Source: Chloromonas sp. AAM2 (Eukaryota; Chlorophyta; Chlorophyceae; Chlamydomonadales; Chlamydomonadaceae). From it: DNA of 56,642 nucleotides. The position numbers were made by a program, and so were the translations under genes. Location: positions 1 to 56,642 of the forward strand of contig QAXH01005577.1 in NCBI GenBank assembly GCA_004335635.1, written 5' to 3'. This document shows positions 34,599 through 47,800 of the stretch, piece after piece; the stretch's first letter is position 1; each line of letters starts with the position of its first letter. Below the pieces are notes generated by a model. The model saw only the letters and a list, made by a program, of their open reading frames with translations, did no database searches and was not told the origin of the DNA.

Positions 34599-37500
34599 TC
34601 ACTGGTCATCTTCCATCTCGCACCCCTCCTCCCTCTCCACTTGCTCATCTTCCCCCTCCATGTCCCAGACCTGTGCCTTGCTGCCTCCAGGCAGCACCAG
34701 CGCCACCCCCCGACTCGCACCCACTGCAAGCGGCACACAACCAGCGGGCTGTGCCCCTAAGACTCCCTGGCCCGCAAGTGCCGCCCCTGCGCATGTTTCT
34801 TCAGCCACAATGCGTGCCCGCATGCATAGGTCTCTGTCATCTGAGCGCCTGTTTCCCTCGTGCTGTTCCAGTGATTCCGCATGCAGCCACTCCACAGCGT
34901 TAGCTGTAAGGCACGCCTGCAGAACGCGGACACGTAGCAAGGCATGTGTGATACTCCTAGTGAGTGGCACCTAGGCAGCTTGTGACATCTTAGCGCGACA
35001 TGTGGCAAGATACGTAGTGATGCTCAGTGCAGACGTGTGGCAAGATACATGCTATGTCCCTGAGCAAGCAAACATGAGCCACATGCATAGCACGTGGCTA
35101 CACACAGTGTCTTTAACACAGCCCATGAGCAGAGCCCGGGGCGCTGGGTCAGGGAGGTGCACAACCCTTTCGTGTTGTTTGCCGATTTTCCCGGAACACC
35201 CCTGCCCCCCTGCCTCCGCTCCATACAGCACGTGTATGTCACAGCCAACACTCTTGAACGTGTCAGCAAAGCTCTTTCCTGATCTTCTCATCCACCAATC
35301 GCTCCCCAACCCACGCCCCGAGCCAAACGCTTGCCTTACCTCCAATACTGAGCCATTGCCAGCCTGGCATTCCATCAGCTTTAACGTTGGCGCCGGCAGC
35401 AGCACCAGTAGAGTTCTGTACACCACGCCCCCACCCCCTTCCCCCTCCCCTTCCCCCTCCGCCTCCCGGCCTAAACACTGCAGTAGCACCGCCACCTGTC
35501 CTTCCTTGTAGGGGGCTAGGTCCAACACATGATGAGAGGCAGGCAGGACTAACAACACAGCCTGCACAGCTTGTGACTGCTTGGCTGCGTTGGCTGCGTT
35601 GACTGCGTCACGTGCTGCCGTTTCTGCTCCTGCTGAGTCACGTGCCACCGTTTCTGCTTCCGCCAGGGCCGCCCTGCCGGATGGAGCTACATCGCCTGCT
35701 GGCAGGCAGCAAAAGAGGATACCCGTCTGCTGCGCACCGCTTGGCATGACGGCGGAACTAGGATTTTGTGCTGATGAGGCTCTGACAACTGCCTGCACAA
35801 GTTCTGGGTCGACGCGTGCAACGACCATCAGCTGATGCTGGGTGGTTGCCGCCTCAATCACGTGGGCAAACCAGCCACGTGGGCCAGGCACATGGGCTGT
35901 TGAAGCGGTTGAGGTGCCGATAACTGGCAATGCAGGCAGTACTGTGACCTGCAAGGCAGACACTTTTGACTCTGTTTGGCATTTGCATACTTTGCACATG
36001 TTTTAAACATGTTATTGGATGGTGATATACATATTGATCAGTCACACACACTATACATCGTGTGATTACATCAGGGGGTCGACAGATATGTGGGTGCATT
36101 GCGTGTTCGGATACTCAAAGCCGACTTATGCTTCATACTTGAACCAGAACTGCTTATTGTTAACGGCGTACTTCGGCCCACCCTGTTCTGCCTTCGGTTG
36201 GCTGCCTGACCTGCTTTGTACAGGGTAAGTCAGGGCGGTGCCCATGTGCGTGTTAGCTTCCTGATGTGAACACATACTAGTACAGTTCGTGCTACGTTAT
36301 GTATAGTTGTGGCCCAGGGTTGGGAGCTAGGTGGTACTGAACCCGACCACTTCGCGTGTTTGTCTGAGCCTTGGTTAATACGGCTGTGATACAACAACTA
36401 CTGGGAGATGCTTATTGCTTAATACTGTGTGTGGGCTGTGATAAGATAAGTGTGGGTCTCATGTGCGTGAGTGTGCCTGCACACAAAGGGTTCAAAGTCA
36501 AGCAGAAAGTCGTTAAGCAGAACCAGGCTGAGCATGCAATTGAGTACTGAAACCTCTCTCACCTGGTGTGTTTGTCTGAGCCGTGGAGAGGCCGCAGAGC
36601 TGATCTGAGCCTGAAGATTCCCCAGGAGGGACGAGACCAGTGCCAGCTGCTTGCGCAAAGGTCTCTCGGGCCACAAGGACTTCATTTTTGGTGCTAGGTC
36701 GTGCAACCCCACCCCTTGCCCTGCTCCATTGTCCCCTCCTGCGCTACTCCCTGCCTGGTCCCTCGCACTGCAAGTATCCATCAAACTGCCGCCGTTACTG
36801 AAACCGCCAGAGCCGTTACTGTAACCGCCCATGCTGACATCCAAACTGCCGCCCGGCCCGCGGCCTGCAAAGCCGCCTGTACTGCTGGCACCGTCTGGGC
36901 CGCTTCTACGCACGTGACTGGGTGTGAGATTGATGCTGTGAAGAGAATCAAGCAGTTTCTGGACAGCTTCCAAGGGGATGGCTGGGTCAAATGTGAGCGA
37001 GGCGGGTTGTATGTCTGGGTCAAACCACCCCTCCTGCACACAAGATGATAGGTGAGAGGGTCTGTTCACCAGATGAAATCCACAAACACAAGACAGTGGG
37101 TGCAGCAAGTGTTAGAGGGGCTGGTCACAAAACGAAACGACACAGGACAGTGAAAGATGCTAAAAAAACACGGAGGCAGGAAGCTTGGCAGGAAAGGTAT
37201 CTCCGACAGGGGCCTTGAAGCCAGCATGACATGCGTGCATGCTCACCTATCAAGTACAATCAAGCCACGTGTACAGATAACGCACAATGGCTGCCCACAT
37301 ACATCGAGCCGAACGCTGCCAAACCATGCTTGACTCGAGGATAGGTACCGCCCCAGCCTGCCCTGAGCAAGCCAAGCAGCTTACCGTGCTGACACTGCCT
37401 GGCTTCACCTTTCCCACCAGAAATCAAGATAGGTGTGCGGTACACAGCACGAGTACACTGACAGGAATCTGGGGCTGCCGCAACACACTGCAGGATTAGA

Positions 37501-40500
37501 GTGTCAATGGTTATTTTGTCGACCACCCAATAGGGTTCGGGATGCCCAGCATTCCTCATTACCAAGTTACTGGTGGTGTTTGTCAGTCACGTAGCCTGAC
37601 ATGCGGCCCCTTACCGCCATGGTAAGCACGCTCTGCACCTGCTGTGCTCTGATCCTGTCTTTCGTGTCCGTTTGCCTTCCTTTCTGCCTTGTTCGTTTCT
37701 GCTTTTGGGCCTAACTTCTGCCTTTGTTCCTGCCTTTCTTCTCCTTTCTTGCTCAGGGTAGGTCAGGGCGGTACACATCCCGTCCCGTGTCCTTTGACGG
37801 CTTCCCGGATGTAACAAAACAATTCGATGGTAAGCACACGCACCAGCGCAGTGACGCATTTCGCGGCTTTTTGTGCAACTGACCTTTTGTGCAATCTATC
37901 GCCGATGCCAGCTGTGAAGTTGTTTGCGTTGTGAACAGGTTGTTGTTTGCTTTCTCTCCGGCTTTTGTCCCTCCTGAGCAGTCCTTCCCGGACTGAAGGC
38001 CATGTCACAACAACCACAGCACCGCCACTGTGTGACGGTTGGTTACGTGTGTACTTCTTTGTATCTGTTTGCCTTCTCACCCACGACAATAGCACCCACC
38101 GCCATGTCCGGTGCGAGGGTGTCCCGCATGAGCGGCCCCTCCAGCAGCCCCAGCACTGCGGGCACATCCACCGCCAGCGAGGACACGGCTGCGGCTGTGG
38201 CGGCCTGCGCACCCGCCTGCAGGCCTGAGGGCTGGGAGCCTGCACCGCCCAACTCCAGCTGGAGCACTGCAACCATTGGAAATTACGAATGTATACGAGA
38301 GTGCATTCACAACATGATCTGGCATGCACATACTGTTTTCAAGGTGTTGCAAATATCACTCAAATATCATACTTTCAATCGTGGAGGGGGGGGGGTGTTA
38401 ATGAATCCGTGACCTTTCAGAGATACCCACTACCTCATATGGTCATTTTCTGTCCGAAAAGCCCCCCCCCCCTCCTGCATTCATACATGGGAGCACTGCA
38501 ACACAGAGAGCAATGACAACAATGTTCCGGGTTTGCATGCAGAGCCATCAAGGCTTTCTAAGCTGACATTAAAGGTGGGGATACTTAATATGGTAATAGG
38601 GCAAGTTACAAAATGGACTGTCATTTTTTTTATCAATTGGTTGGCAGTCACCTGTCTTGAGCAGCCACGTGCACAGTGCCCGGTACTGGCTGCCCTGCCT
38701 TGTGAGTGCGGCTCCCAACGCCTCGCACTGCAGCACACCCCGGAGGCCCTGCCTGACGGCCTCGCCGCATGCATGCGCGTCCAGGCCCAGCGCATGCGCC
38801 CCGGTGCTGCATGGGGCGCCTTTGAGGGTGGGGGCCAGGGCACTGCCTGCGAGATTTGTTACATCAGGTAAGCACGGGACGGGATGTGTACCGCCCCGAC
38901 CTACCCTGAGAAAGCAAGGAGAAGAAAAGCAGGGAACAAAGGCAGAAAGGCCCCAATCTTAGCAATCAATATTTATCATGAACCAGGTTCTGTGCCGGCC
39001 CATGAGAACACTGTGGGCCGTGCCAATTGACTGGACAGCGGGTGGCCCCACGGCCACGCATGACCAAACATGCAAACGGGGGGGCATCAGAGAATCGTGA
39101 AATGGTTGTGTCGGTTTTTATGTCGATTTCTGGCCTCGCCCTACCTATAAGTGGGTCTGCCAGCCCCTGCAGCTCTGCCAGGATGAACACCACCACCTCC
39201 AAACACGGGCACACCTGCACGACAACAAATCCCAGGCAACACATGTCATGCCCAGATGCCTGTCACTCCCTGGCTGTAGATAGGCACACCGTGCCACACC
39301 CATATGATCGTAACACCCTGGTGAGTGTATAGTGACTGCGAGGTCTGCAGCACGACAAGCTCGCCAAATGTATCCATCTGCACATTGGGTTTGCATTAGC
39401 AGGGGGCTCGTTCGTGCAAAAACGCCCGTTCGTGCCACATGACCCAGGCTGTACGTTGCACTTGCTTCAACATCAATTGTCTCCGGCGGCCACATGTTGC
39501 CACACGGAGTGAATGTTGTTCACCTGTTCTGTTAGCAGCGTGAAGGCTGTTTGTATGGCGGAGTCGATCTGCTGTGCCAGCCGCCTCACGCCATGCTCCG
39601 CCAAGGACCCGCACAGCCATGCACGCATGCCCGGGCTCACATGGCCTGCACGTGCAGTGAAACAGAGCGGCGCACTGATGGGTTGCTGGCATGCATCACG
39701 TGAAGGAAGGGAACGGCAGGGGCACTGCCCTGAACGAAACTGACAGACCAGATTATTATTATTATCAGCGGCCATACGTGTCACATCAGGATAGGGTTGG
39801 CACATGCCAACAGTAAGAGCTTCTAGCTATTGCTTTAGCCTGATTTGTTCATCCTTGTCAATCTTCTGGTTGCTGTAATCTCCGTCATTGCAAATCCTGT
39901 GCCTCACCTGATGCTGCGGTCCTCTTCTCGATAAACTTTCCTTGATCTGGTTTTTGTCTGTAAGCTTCTGTCATGCTCACACCAAGCCTTACCTGATGCC
40001 AACACACACACGAGCTCCCCCAGCACATGCTGATCCTCCGCGTCCCCGGGCAAACACAGCTCCTCAGCCCCAGGCTCTCCGTGCGCTCCATGCGCTTCAT
40101 ATGTTGTGTCAGGCGCTGGCAGCTCCTGGTGTTCTTCCATGGAGCTCTTCAGGCCACTCAATCGCTTGGAGAGCTCACCAGAGGCGGTCTTCCAGGCCTG
40201 GCCGGCCTTGGACAGAGCGGCAATGCTGGCTGCAGTGCATGGCAAGGGTGCATGCGATGGGTGCATGCGTGTAACTGGCGTGCTTCTTGTCACCAGGCAA
40301 CATACCAGTTTGATTTCCACAAAAGCTGTCATATATATATATGACCCATCATCCCATATATATATGACCCATCTTAACAGATGTAAAGTGGCGCAAAGAA
40401 GATGCTTCATAGCATCTTAGCAACCGTGGCGACAGCATCCAATGCACACCGGTGCAGTCAGTTAAGCGCGCCAGGGGCTAAAATCCACACACGAAACTAC

Positions 40501-43312
40501 ATATGGCCTGAATGCAAGGGGCAGTTTGTGCGGGTGTGTTCCACCTGAGGGGTTGCAGCAGTAAGCCTCGCACCTTGCATCATGTCCTGTGCCTGACTTA
40601 TCAGCACCGCTACCTTCAGCAGCGGCTGTGCCGCCCCGGACACATGGCGCGTGTCCAGCACCGAGGCATGCAGCGCCGCCCTGCCATGCATGCGCTGGGT
40701 GTGCAGCATGTGGCGCAGGTCACGACTCATCACTGTGGACACCTGCGTGCATTATCATCATGGTCATCATGGCGAGGCTTTTTCCATTTTTGGTATGTTC
40801 CCATCATCTTACTACACGGCGCTTCGCATACTGCTGCTGCACAGCTTGCAGCATGGCAAACCAAACAGTTTAGGTGCTCAGCAGCCGCCTACAAGACCCC
40901 TTGCAAAGCGATGGCATGATGCCCCCAAAAGCCCGTGTCTGCATGCACGGCTATTGTGACATGTGTGCCAGGATTTGCAGCAGTCGTTTCTTATGTTTTA
41001 TCCCAGTGGTGATACGAGTCAGTTTCCGTCAGATACTTGCGCTTTCTCTCCCTGGATTGCCATGGACACGGACGGTGGGCACAATCACTGTCAGATGGGA
41101 ACAAGCTGCTCTAATCATGTATTGCTCATGTCCGAATCACCACACCACCCCTTTCTAAGCAAAGGATATTGTGATGGCCTGGGGGCCCCGCAGAAGCTGC
41201 AACGACATGCAGCCCTTGCCAGCGAGATCTATGGGCAGATTACAGCAAGATTCCCACACGCACTGAGCGCGAACGCTAGCAAAGCTATGCAAGAGACCAG
41301 GCTGGATACCGTCCTGACCAACCCTCAGCAACAGAAAACAGAGAGGTCTGTGCCATCTCAGCAATCTGAATGGAACATGATAATCATTGCATGGCACATG
41401 TCAATATCGCCGTACCTGCATGATTTCCGGCTGCAAAGCGATGTCGTCTGCTGACTCAGCACTGGGCGGTTCATCACAGACCTCGGGTCCCCTGAGCTGG
41501 CCAGTCACGTGTGCCACAGGGAATGAGCCCAGGGCAGAAAGAGTGACGTGGCCTTGGTCATTGCTGCAGAGGAGCATATTGAGAACCTGCACACACAAGC
41601 AGAAACAACGTTAAAACTGTAAACAACGTTACAGACCAAAACTGAATTTGCGTGGGGTTCAGCGTTGCATGCAAACAAAAAATAAGGAAAAAAACTTGTG
41701 CACAAGACTTCTTGTGACTGGTGCAGTGCAACACTTACATCATAGAATTGCTGTCATGTCATGGCATGTGTGTTGTCACAACCCATACAAGAGCTGGACT
41801 CAGTTCCGGACAGTGACCTGTGACTGGCGGGCTCACGTGCTGTGATCCGAACCCCATGCGGTGATGTTCATGTATGAATTTGAACTCCAGTGGAGTCTTG
41901 TACATGCAAATGATTGAGTACGCCGTCCCACACACACCCACAATGCACTCACATCAGGTGGTGTTTGCCACTCGTTCTTGCCGTGTGTGAGAGTGAGGTC
42001 GATTGCCTCGGGAGGAATCGGCCCCCCCTGACCCTGACCCCCTGGCCCCCTGGGCACGGGCTTACTGAACATTCGCGTGTGGCGGTAGGCAAACATCTGC
42101 GCAAAAATGCAGTGGAAAGCGACAGTATTTGACTTCGCCTAGCTGTACGGCATGGCACACTCCCACTTGGGATTGCTGGATGCCTGACTAAATCAGACGG
42201 CTGTCGGTACCCCAACTATCCTGTTGGACGCACACATGAGCACTGCACCGCTGCACGACTTGTTTGCGTGTTTACATGCATCATGAAAACATCAGGGTGT
42301 TCTTGGCGTGTCCCAAAGTTAGGTGGAAGTATATATACAGGGTGTGTGTGTATTTACACCAGAGAAACCGTCAGAGGACACTGAACGGGATGGGCACCGC
42401 CCTGGCCTACCCTGAGCAAGAAAGCAAAACGAAAGCAGGGAACAAAGCAGGCCAGGCAGGCCAACCCAATGCAAACTAGGACAGAGCCGCCTAACTCCTT
42501 GAAAGCATTACTGTACACAAGCCAGAGTGTGCAGGGTCAGACAAACCTCTACACAGGCAAGGGATTTCAACCGCATTACAATCGGCACACACACGCACAC
42601 ACACAAGCCCACCTGCTTGTATGTGGTCATGGGTGCAGCCGGTGGCCCGTCAGTCCAGCACATGTGCAGTATGGGCCTAGCCGGGGCGCCGGGGAAGGCG
42701 GGCGCTGAGCTGACCACCTCACAGGCGCCCACGTCATACAGCACCACACGACCAGTGGCATTGCCTGTGGCAAGCACCTTGCCTGCGGGTAGCGACACGA
42801 CATAAAAATGTTGGTGGTTGGTTGGTTGGTTGATTGGATGGTTGGTCGGTTGGCTGTGCTGGGCATGTTGATAACGTACATGATATGACGTATTGCTATT
42901 CAATACATTGCTAATAATCTCTACACCCCACACTGCACATATCTTGAACAAACCCTTCATCTGCATGCTCTTTCATGCACCAACCCTTGACAGTCCCCTC
43001 TATATGCATGCATTGTACATGCATGCATACCTCTTGACTGCCTGGTAAAGTCAACCCACCATCAGGCCTCCAGCACAGGGCAGTCACCAGGGAGTCCAGC
43101 GGCACAGACCAGAGCCGCTGCCAGTTCAAACGGTGCACCGACAGCTGGCTGTCAGCTGTCACAACAACCACCAAATCCATTGTGGGACAGCAGCTCGCAA
43201 GAACCACGCTGCTGGGTAAGCTGGTCTCATGGAGCAAACTGAAGCAGCCCTGCCGGCAGTTTCCAGGCCACGCGATGCCGTCCTCCTCTCCGTGCAAGGC
43301 TGTAGCTGCCAT
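34599..43312 (-). CDS. APC4: APC4, anaphase-promoting complex subunit 4
   Basis: Scaffold subunit of the APC/C ubiquitin ligase that drives cell-cycle progression. Exons on the minus strand: 43060..43312, 42613..42782, 41953..42096, 41416..41586, 40574..40742, 39993..40229, 39524..39645, 39145..39214, 38652..38846, 38081..38266, 36563..37033, 35340..35948 and 34599..34916 (TGA). The N-terminal WD40 region has CCPTMDLVVVVTADSQLSVH, RLNWQRLW and VTALCWRPDG, characteristic of the APC4 WD40 domain, then LATGNATGRVVLYDV. The helical APC4 domain follows (GSLAEHGVRRLAQQID; FILAELQGLADPLI; YRALCTWLLK). Near the end, HHVLDLAPYKEGQVAVLLQ matches the plant C-terminal region, and the protein ends in an acidic tail. 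A further exon near 37385..37487 is likely, but its phases do not fit both neighbours. Glycine-, serine- and alanine-rich inserts make it longer than most APC4 proteins (about 1,050 residues). The start at 43312 precedes the WD40 region directly. Confidence 0.88.
36218..36273 (-). repeat. Interspersed element R1, reverse copy (short)
   Basis: In an APC4 intron. CAGGGTAAGTCAGGGCGGTG then GCCCATGTGCG and CTTCCTGATGTGAACAC. Confidence 0.7.
37745..37815 (-). repeat. Interspersed element R1, reverse copy (well preserved)
   Basis: Contains GCTCAGGGTAGGTCAGGGCG, TACACATCCCGTCCCGTGTC and GACGGCTTCCCGGATGTAAC, a good reference for the family. On the opposite strand the element runs from TTACATC to a CTGAGCAAGAAAG-type end. 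It lies in APC4, here in the gene's own orientation. Confidence 0.85.
37968..38015 (+). repeat. Interspersed element R2
   Basis: CTGAGCAGTCCTTCCCGGAC, GAAGGCCATGT, then an imperfect CAACAACCA tail. In APC4, antisense to the gene. Confidence 0.7.
38386..38472. repeat. G10 and C11 runs in inverted arrangement
   Basis: A run of ten G (38386-38395) and a run of eleven C (38462-38472), 66 bases apart in an APC4 intron. They could pair as a hairpin. They are also error-prone for sequencing. Confidence 0.8.
38858..38940 (+). repeat. Interspersed element R1, forward copy with an internal deletion
   Basis: GTTACATCAG is joined directly to GTAAGCACGGGACGGGATGT, then CCCCGACCTACCCTGAGAAA. It lies within 12 bases of the APC4 exon at 38652..38846. 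Confidence 0.75.
42353..42440 (+). repeat. Interspersed element R1, forward copy (full)
   Basis: TTTACACCAGAGAAACCGTC, CTGAACGGGATGGGCACCGC and CCTACCCTGAGCAAGAAAGC. In an APC4 intron, antisense to the gene. Confidence 0.85.
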
Positions 43313-44843
43313 GTGCTGGTGCACAAGTGTGTCAAACGGCCTCTGTGTTCACGGCCTCAGTGTGGTATCACTGTTGCCTGATGTGCTTCAAGTGCAGCTG
43401 TCAGTGTTGTGGCTTGACTTTGTTACTGTCTGCAAGGCGCACATTATGAACAAGTCAGGCGGCCAGTGGGCACATTACACAGAAGGGTGTCTGCTGCATT
43501 GCAAACCCTAGTTGCATCAGGACTGCAAGGCCGTGTCCATTGAGATCTGCAAGTCTCTTACCCGAACAATCACAGTTTGGAGCGCGTTTGAATGGGCCTA
43601 CAGGCTGGTCCTTGTTCAGAAGAATCCTTGTTCAGAGCACCAAATGCAGGCTGAGAGAGTCTCACATGTGGTGTATTGTAGTAATTTTGACAAGCCTAAG
43701 TGACAGAGCAGAGGGATGTTAAGAGTGTCTGTAGCCACGTTCAGGCAGCCAAGATGTGCTTCATGTGGCCTCTCTTTCACCAGCGACCACCATGCAAAAA
43801 CCAACGCGGGCCACGTGCACAGCCGGCCTGGATCACTTCGAGCTCAGTTCGACCCCGAAGCGGGAGTCATCGCACCACCGTCTTATTTCAAGAAACCCGG
43901 CTGGTCCTACCTGCGGCTTGAACAAGCCTCGAGATTTGAATTCGTGATCATTACGATTTGAATCGCAAGCCTGCCATGGACCCGCGTGGTCGGCAAACAC
44001 CTTGCTAGCAACACCCGATCGATGTTAGGAGGGCTTGCTCATGCTCACGACCAGAGCTATTTGGAGCCCACAGTATGCCGATATCACGTAATGACAACAG
44101 CTGGCAACACGTTGCAGAAGCTGGCCTCGGCGCCCACTTCAGAATTGTAATGGGCCGTCAGACACAGACATCATCTCCATGTATCACACAGAGAGGCCTG
44201 GGTAGACATGGAATCGGGGAAGCGTGGGCGCGTTGTCTCGCCCATACAGCCTTCCCCGGTCCCATACTCTACCCAGACCCCACGCTCTGCTCAGGTCATG
44301 CAGCTTTTGCTGGTCCCATACTCTACCCAGGCATGTTTGTGCCAGTGCTGCATAGGGCACATTTGGAGGAACCACTGGCTTGGCAACCCTAGCTCAACCC
44401 TACCCTGACTCTTCAGCCAGGACATGTCATGACGATAGTGGTCGCGCCATGTGCAAGGCACCACGTTGCACGTCTTCGTAATACGGATGGTCACGCGCTC
44501 AATTAATTGCCGTGTAGTGCATCCTCCGATCTTGCCCTTTCACCTCGATTCGAATTGCGTGTGCTGCGGTATCTGCTGAAGCTTGTGCTGGCTTCATTCA
44601 ACAGCCATGGAGAGGTGGTAGGAAGGCCGCCGGAGACGTAACGGTAACCGAACGCTTTTTGCATGGCGCTGCTGAGTTGATTGCATCGGACGATTGCATC
44701 GCCTAAGTGACAAGCAGTCAGAGGCACCGTTACATCGGACTACAGGTTTGCCTTCTGTCCTGTCTTACCCTTGTCAGCGTTGAAGAACTATTCACGGCGT
44801 GGCACGGTTAGTTTCTAGACGCTTTGGTTCTTTGGCTACAGCC
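43313..44843. promoter_or_regulatory. Divergent intergenic region, APC4 / GAPN
   Basis: 1531 bases between two divergent start codons, so both promoters should be here. A near-duplicate phrase (CCCATACTCTACCCAG) occurs twice near 44260-44330. No core promoter motif is convincing and no gene is seen. Confidence 0.45.
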
Positions 44844-47800
44844 ATGGAGAATTTCTACGCTGAGGTGGTGGCAGGCTCAGGAGCATTGAAATGGTATGGC
44901 AACGGACAGTGGCGAGAGTCGAAGAGCGGCAAGACTCTTTCCAATCTGAACCCCTGCACATCGCAAGCAGCCTATGCGATGCAAGGTGAGTGTTGAGCCG
45001 ATCTGCATGCCGATGCAAAAGTTGAGGATTAGCGGTGGAGACCAACTCAGCTTGCTTTTGCTTTCTGCGGCTTCACTCGCAGCATGCACGCAAGAAGAGG
45101 TGAACGAGGTTTTCAGCGTAGCAAAGGAAGCGCAGAAAATCTGGGCTAAAACTCCTCTCTTCAAACGGGCTGAGATTCTACATAAAGTGGCAACCCTTTT
45201 GAGGGAAAATGCACAACCCGTGGCTGATTGCTTGGTGAAAGAAATCGCCAAGCCCGCCAAAGAGAGTTTGACCGAGGTGAGGTGGGCAAGGTGAAGGTGA
45301 TGCATCAGAGATGACGCATGAGCACGCATGTGCATGAGCATTGCCTCGAGCTGGATGCATGAGTATCAGCAACTTCACAACTGCAATGACCATGAACAGT
45401 TGTACAAGTTGTTGACGTGTTCATTTTGATCCTGCTCATGTCGAGCACTTTGTCGGTTAAGGTTAGGCTAGGGTTATGCGAGGTCAACATGGATTACGAC
45501 ACGCTTCGACTGTTGTCAAGCTGATGGAGCTTTACAAAAGGCGTTTCTTGATCGGACAATGCCAGTCGGTTCCTGATGGTGTTTCATCAGCAAATTCCTC
45601 GCATATCCATTTCTTGTGTCTGCAGGTCATTCGAAGTGCTGACTTGATCGACTATACAGTGAGTTGTCTGGGCAGCAGCAGTGGAAATTGATGCATGCAG
45701 CTGGCATCATGCAGCTTTCAGTGCATCACTTCAAGAATGCAGAGTCCTCGAGGCTGGGAGCATGGGAGCAGCTCAGGGCATGGGGGCATGGCATGCACGT
45801 CAAGAGGCTTATCAGACATTTCATGTATGACATGCAAGCATGCCAGGGTAGACAAGGCATGTATGGTTTACGGACATTGCAGGCGTGTAAGCCATGCTAA
45901 AGATCAATGTTTGCATGGCAGCATTTGTACAGGGGCAAACTATGCATGCGACCCTTAGACCCACGCATGGTTGCTTGCACGCCACGGTTCTTTTTGTATT
46001 TGTGTGGCCAGAGGGAGCGTTGGACACTTGTTATGCATGCTGTAATGTACTGCATGCCTGTAATGAGTTTGCTGCACTGGCCGACTTGTGATGGTTGTGC
46101 TGCATGCCTGTAATGACTGTACTGCTATGGACGTGCTCCATGCCTGTAATGTTTGGTGTTCGTTGTGTTGCACAGGCTGAGGAGGGTGTGCGTGTTCTAG
46201 GCGAGGGCAAGCTACTCAACTCCGACTCGTTCCCCGGCCATCAGCGGAACAAGCTGTGCATGGTATCCAAGGTATGCCGAGGCAGAGGCTGCAAATAAAA
46301 CAATTACAGGCTGATAGTGTGCTCAGCTTTCTGGCAGGGTCATAGGAAGACGACACTTGGCAAGGTATTGTTTCAAGCTTCAGCACCGCAGGCCCACCTG
46401 CTATCGTGCTGTTGCGTAGAGCGATGTTGGCAAGGCTGCATGATGTTGTTGATGCAGTGGGTGTGGCGTCTGTCAGCCTGTCACCAGCTGTGGTGCCACT
46501 ATGCCGCAGGTTCCCTTGGGCGTCGTGCTTGCCATCCCCCCCTTCAACTACCCCGTGAACCTGGCCGTCAGCAAGCTAGCACCCGCGCTCATGGCGGGCA
46601 ACGCAGTGGTGCTCAAACCACCCACCCAGGGGGCGGCGGCAGGAGTGCACATGATGCAGGTGTGGGCGAGACGGGCCATGTTGTGGGGCGGCGTCAGTTG
46701 TGTCAGTTGCGTGGGCCGCCTTTGGCCTTGACTTGCCAGTTCAAACGCTGCGCCAGCTCCAGGCATGTGGAACCCTGCATGCAGGCTCAGCATGACCAAG
46801 GCCGCTAGACACACTGGTCCATGCAGGCTATCCTGAGAGTGGGCTGCAGGCCTGGTTGTTGTGTGCTGTGTGCTAACGTTGTCTGTGTTGCTTGTGTTCA
46901 GCTCTGTTGTGTTTTTTGTTGCTCGCTTTTGAAGTTGTCATGGGTGGAGCTTGCCGCCTTTTCCCCCTTACCTAGGCGCTGTGCACGACAACAGACAAAC
47001 GCACCTGTGCATCAAGCCACTAGCGACCAGGTTGCTGTCTTGGTGTAGTTGAGTTGCAAGCCCCACTCCTCTGCTGTCTGCTTCAGAACCCGGAGTGCTA
47101 TTTCCAGCCCTGCACTGTCTGCCATGAGCACAAGGTCATCAGCATACATCAACATGATACAATGTTACTATTATTTATTTGTTTGTTTATTATATTTGTC
47201 TTCTGCAGGCCTTTCATCACGCTGGGTTTCCCGCTGGGCTCATAAACCTAGTCACTGGCAAGGGCAGTGAGATCGGCGACTTCTTGACCATGCACCCGAG
47301 CGTCAACTGCATCAGCTTCACAGGCGGCGACACAGGTGGGACAATGGGAACGGAAGCTCGACTCCGCTGTTGATGCTAAGGGTACTGGAAATGGAAAAGA
47401 TGAGAAGCTTGTGTGATACAAGGTTAGGAGGGGTAAACCCAGTACCGCACGGCTGGCAATGTTGAAGGGACGGCTTGGGGACAGGCAGCTCCACGTTGCT
47501 GAATGTGTTGGTGAAGGTGTTTATGTAAGCACTGGTGACCAGCAGGCACTACTCGAGTTAGACTAGTTTTTGGTCAGCCACTATGGATTGGCCGGATATG
47601 AAACGACGCGCACACCCACCGACACCCACATACTCGTACACGCACACACGTACACACACGCCCTGCAGGCATTGCCATCAGCAAGAGGGCCGGCATGATC
47701 CCGCTCCAGATGGAGTTAGGCGGCAAGGATGCGTGCATTGTGTGCGCTGACGCCGACCTCGCGCTGGCCGCCAAGAGCATTGTCAAGGGGGCCTTCAGCT

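Noticed and set aside
35052..35339. Extension of the APC4 exon at 35340-35948 to the end of its ORF near 35052
   Set aside because: A strong GTAAGG donor lies at 35339, and the following exon (34916-34599) joins in phase and gives the family's acidic C-terminus.
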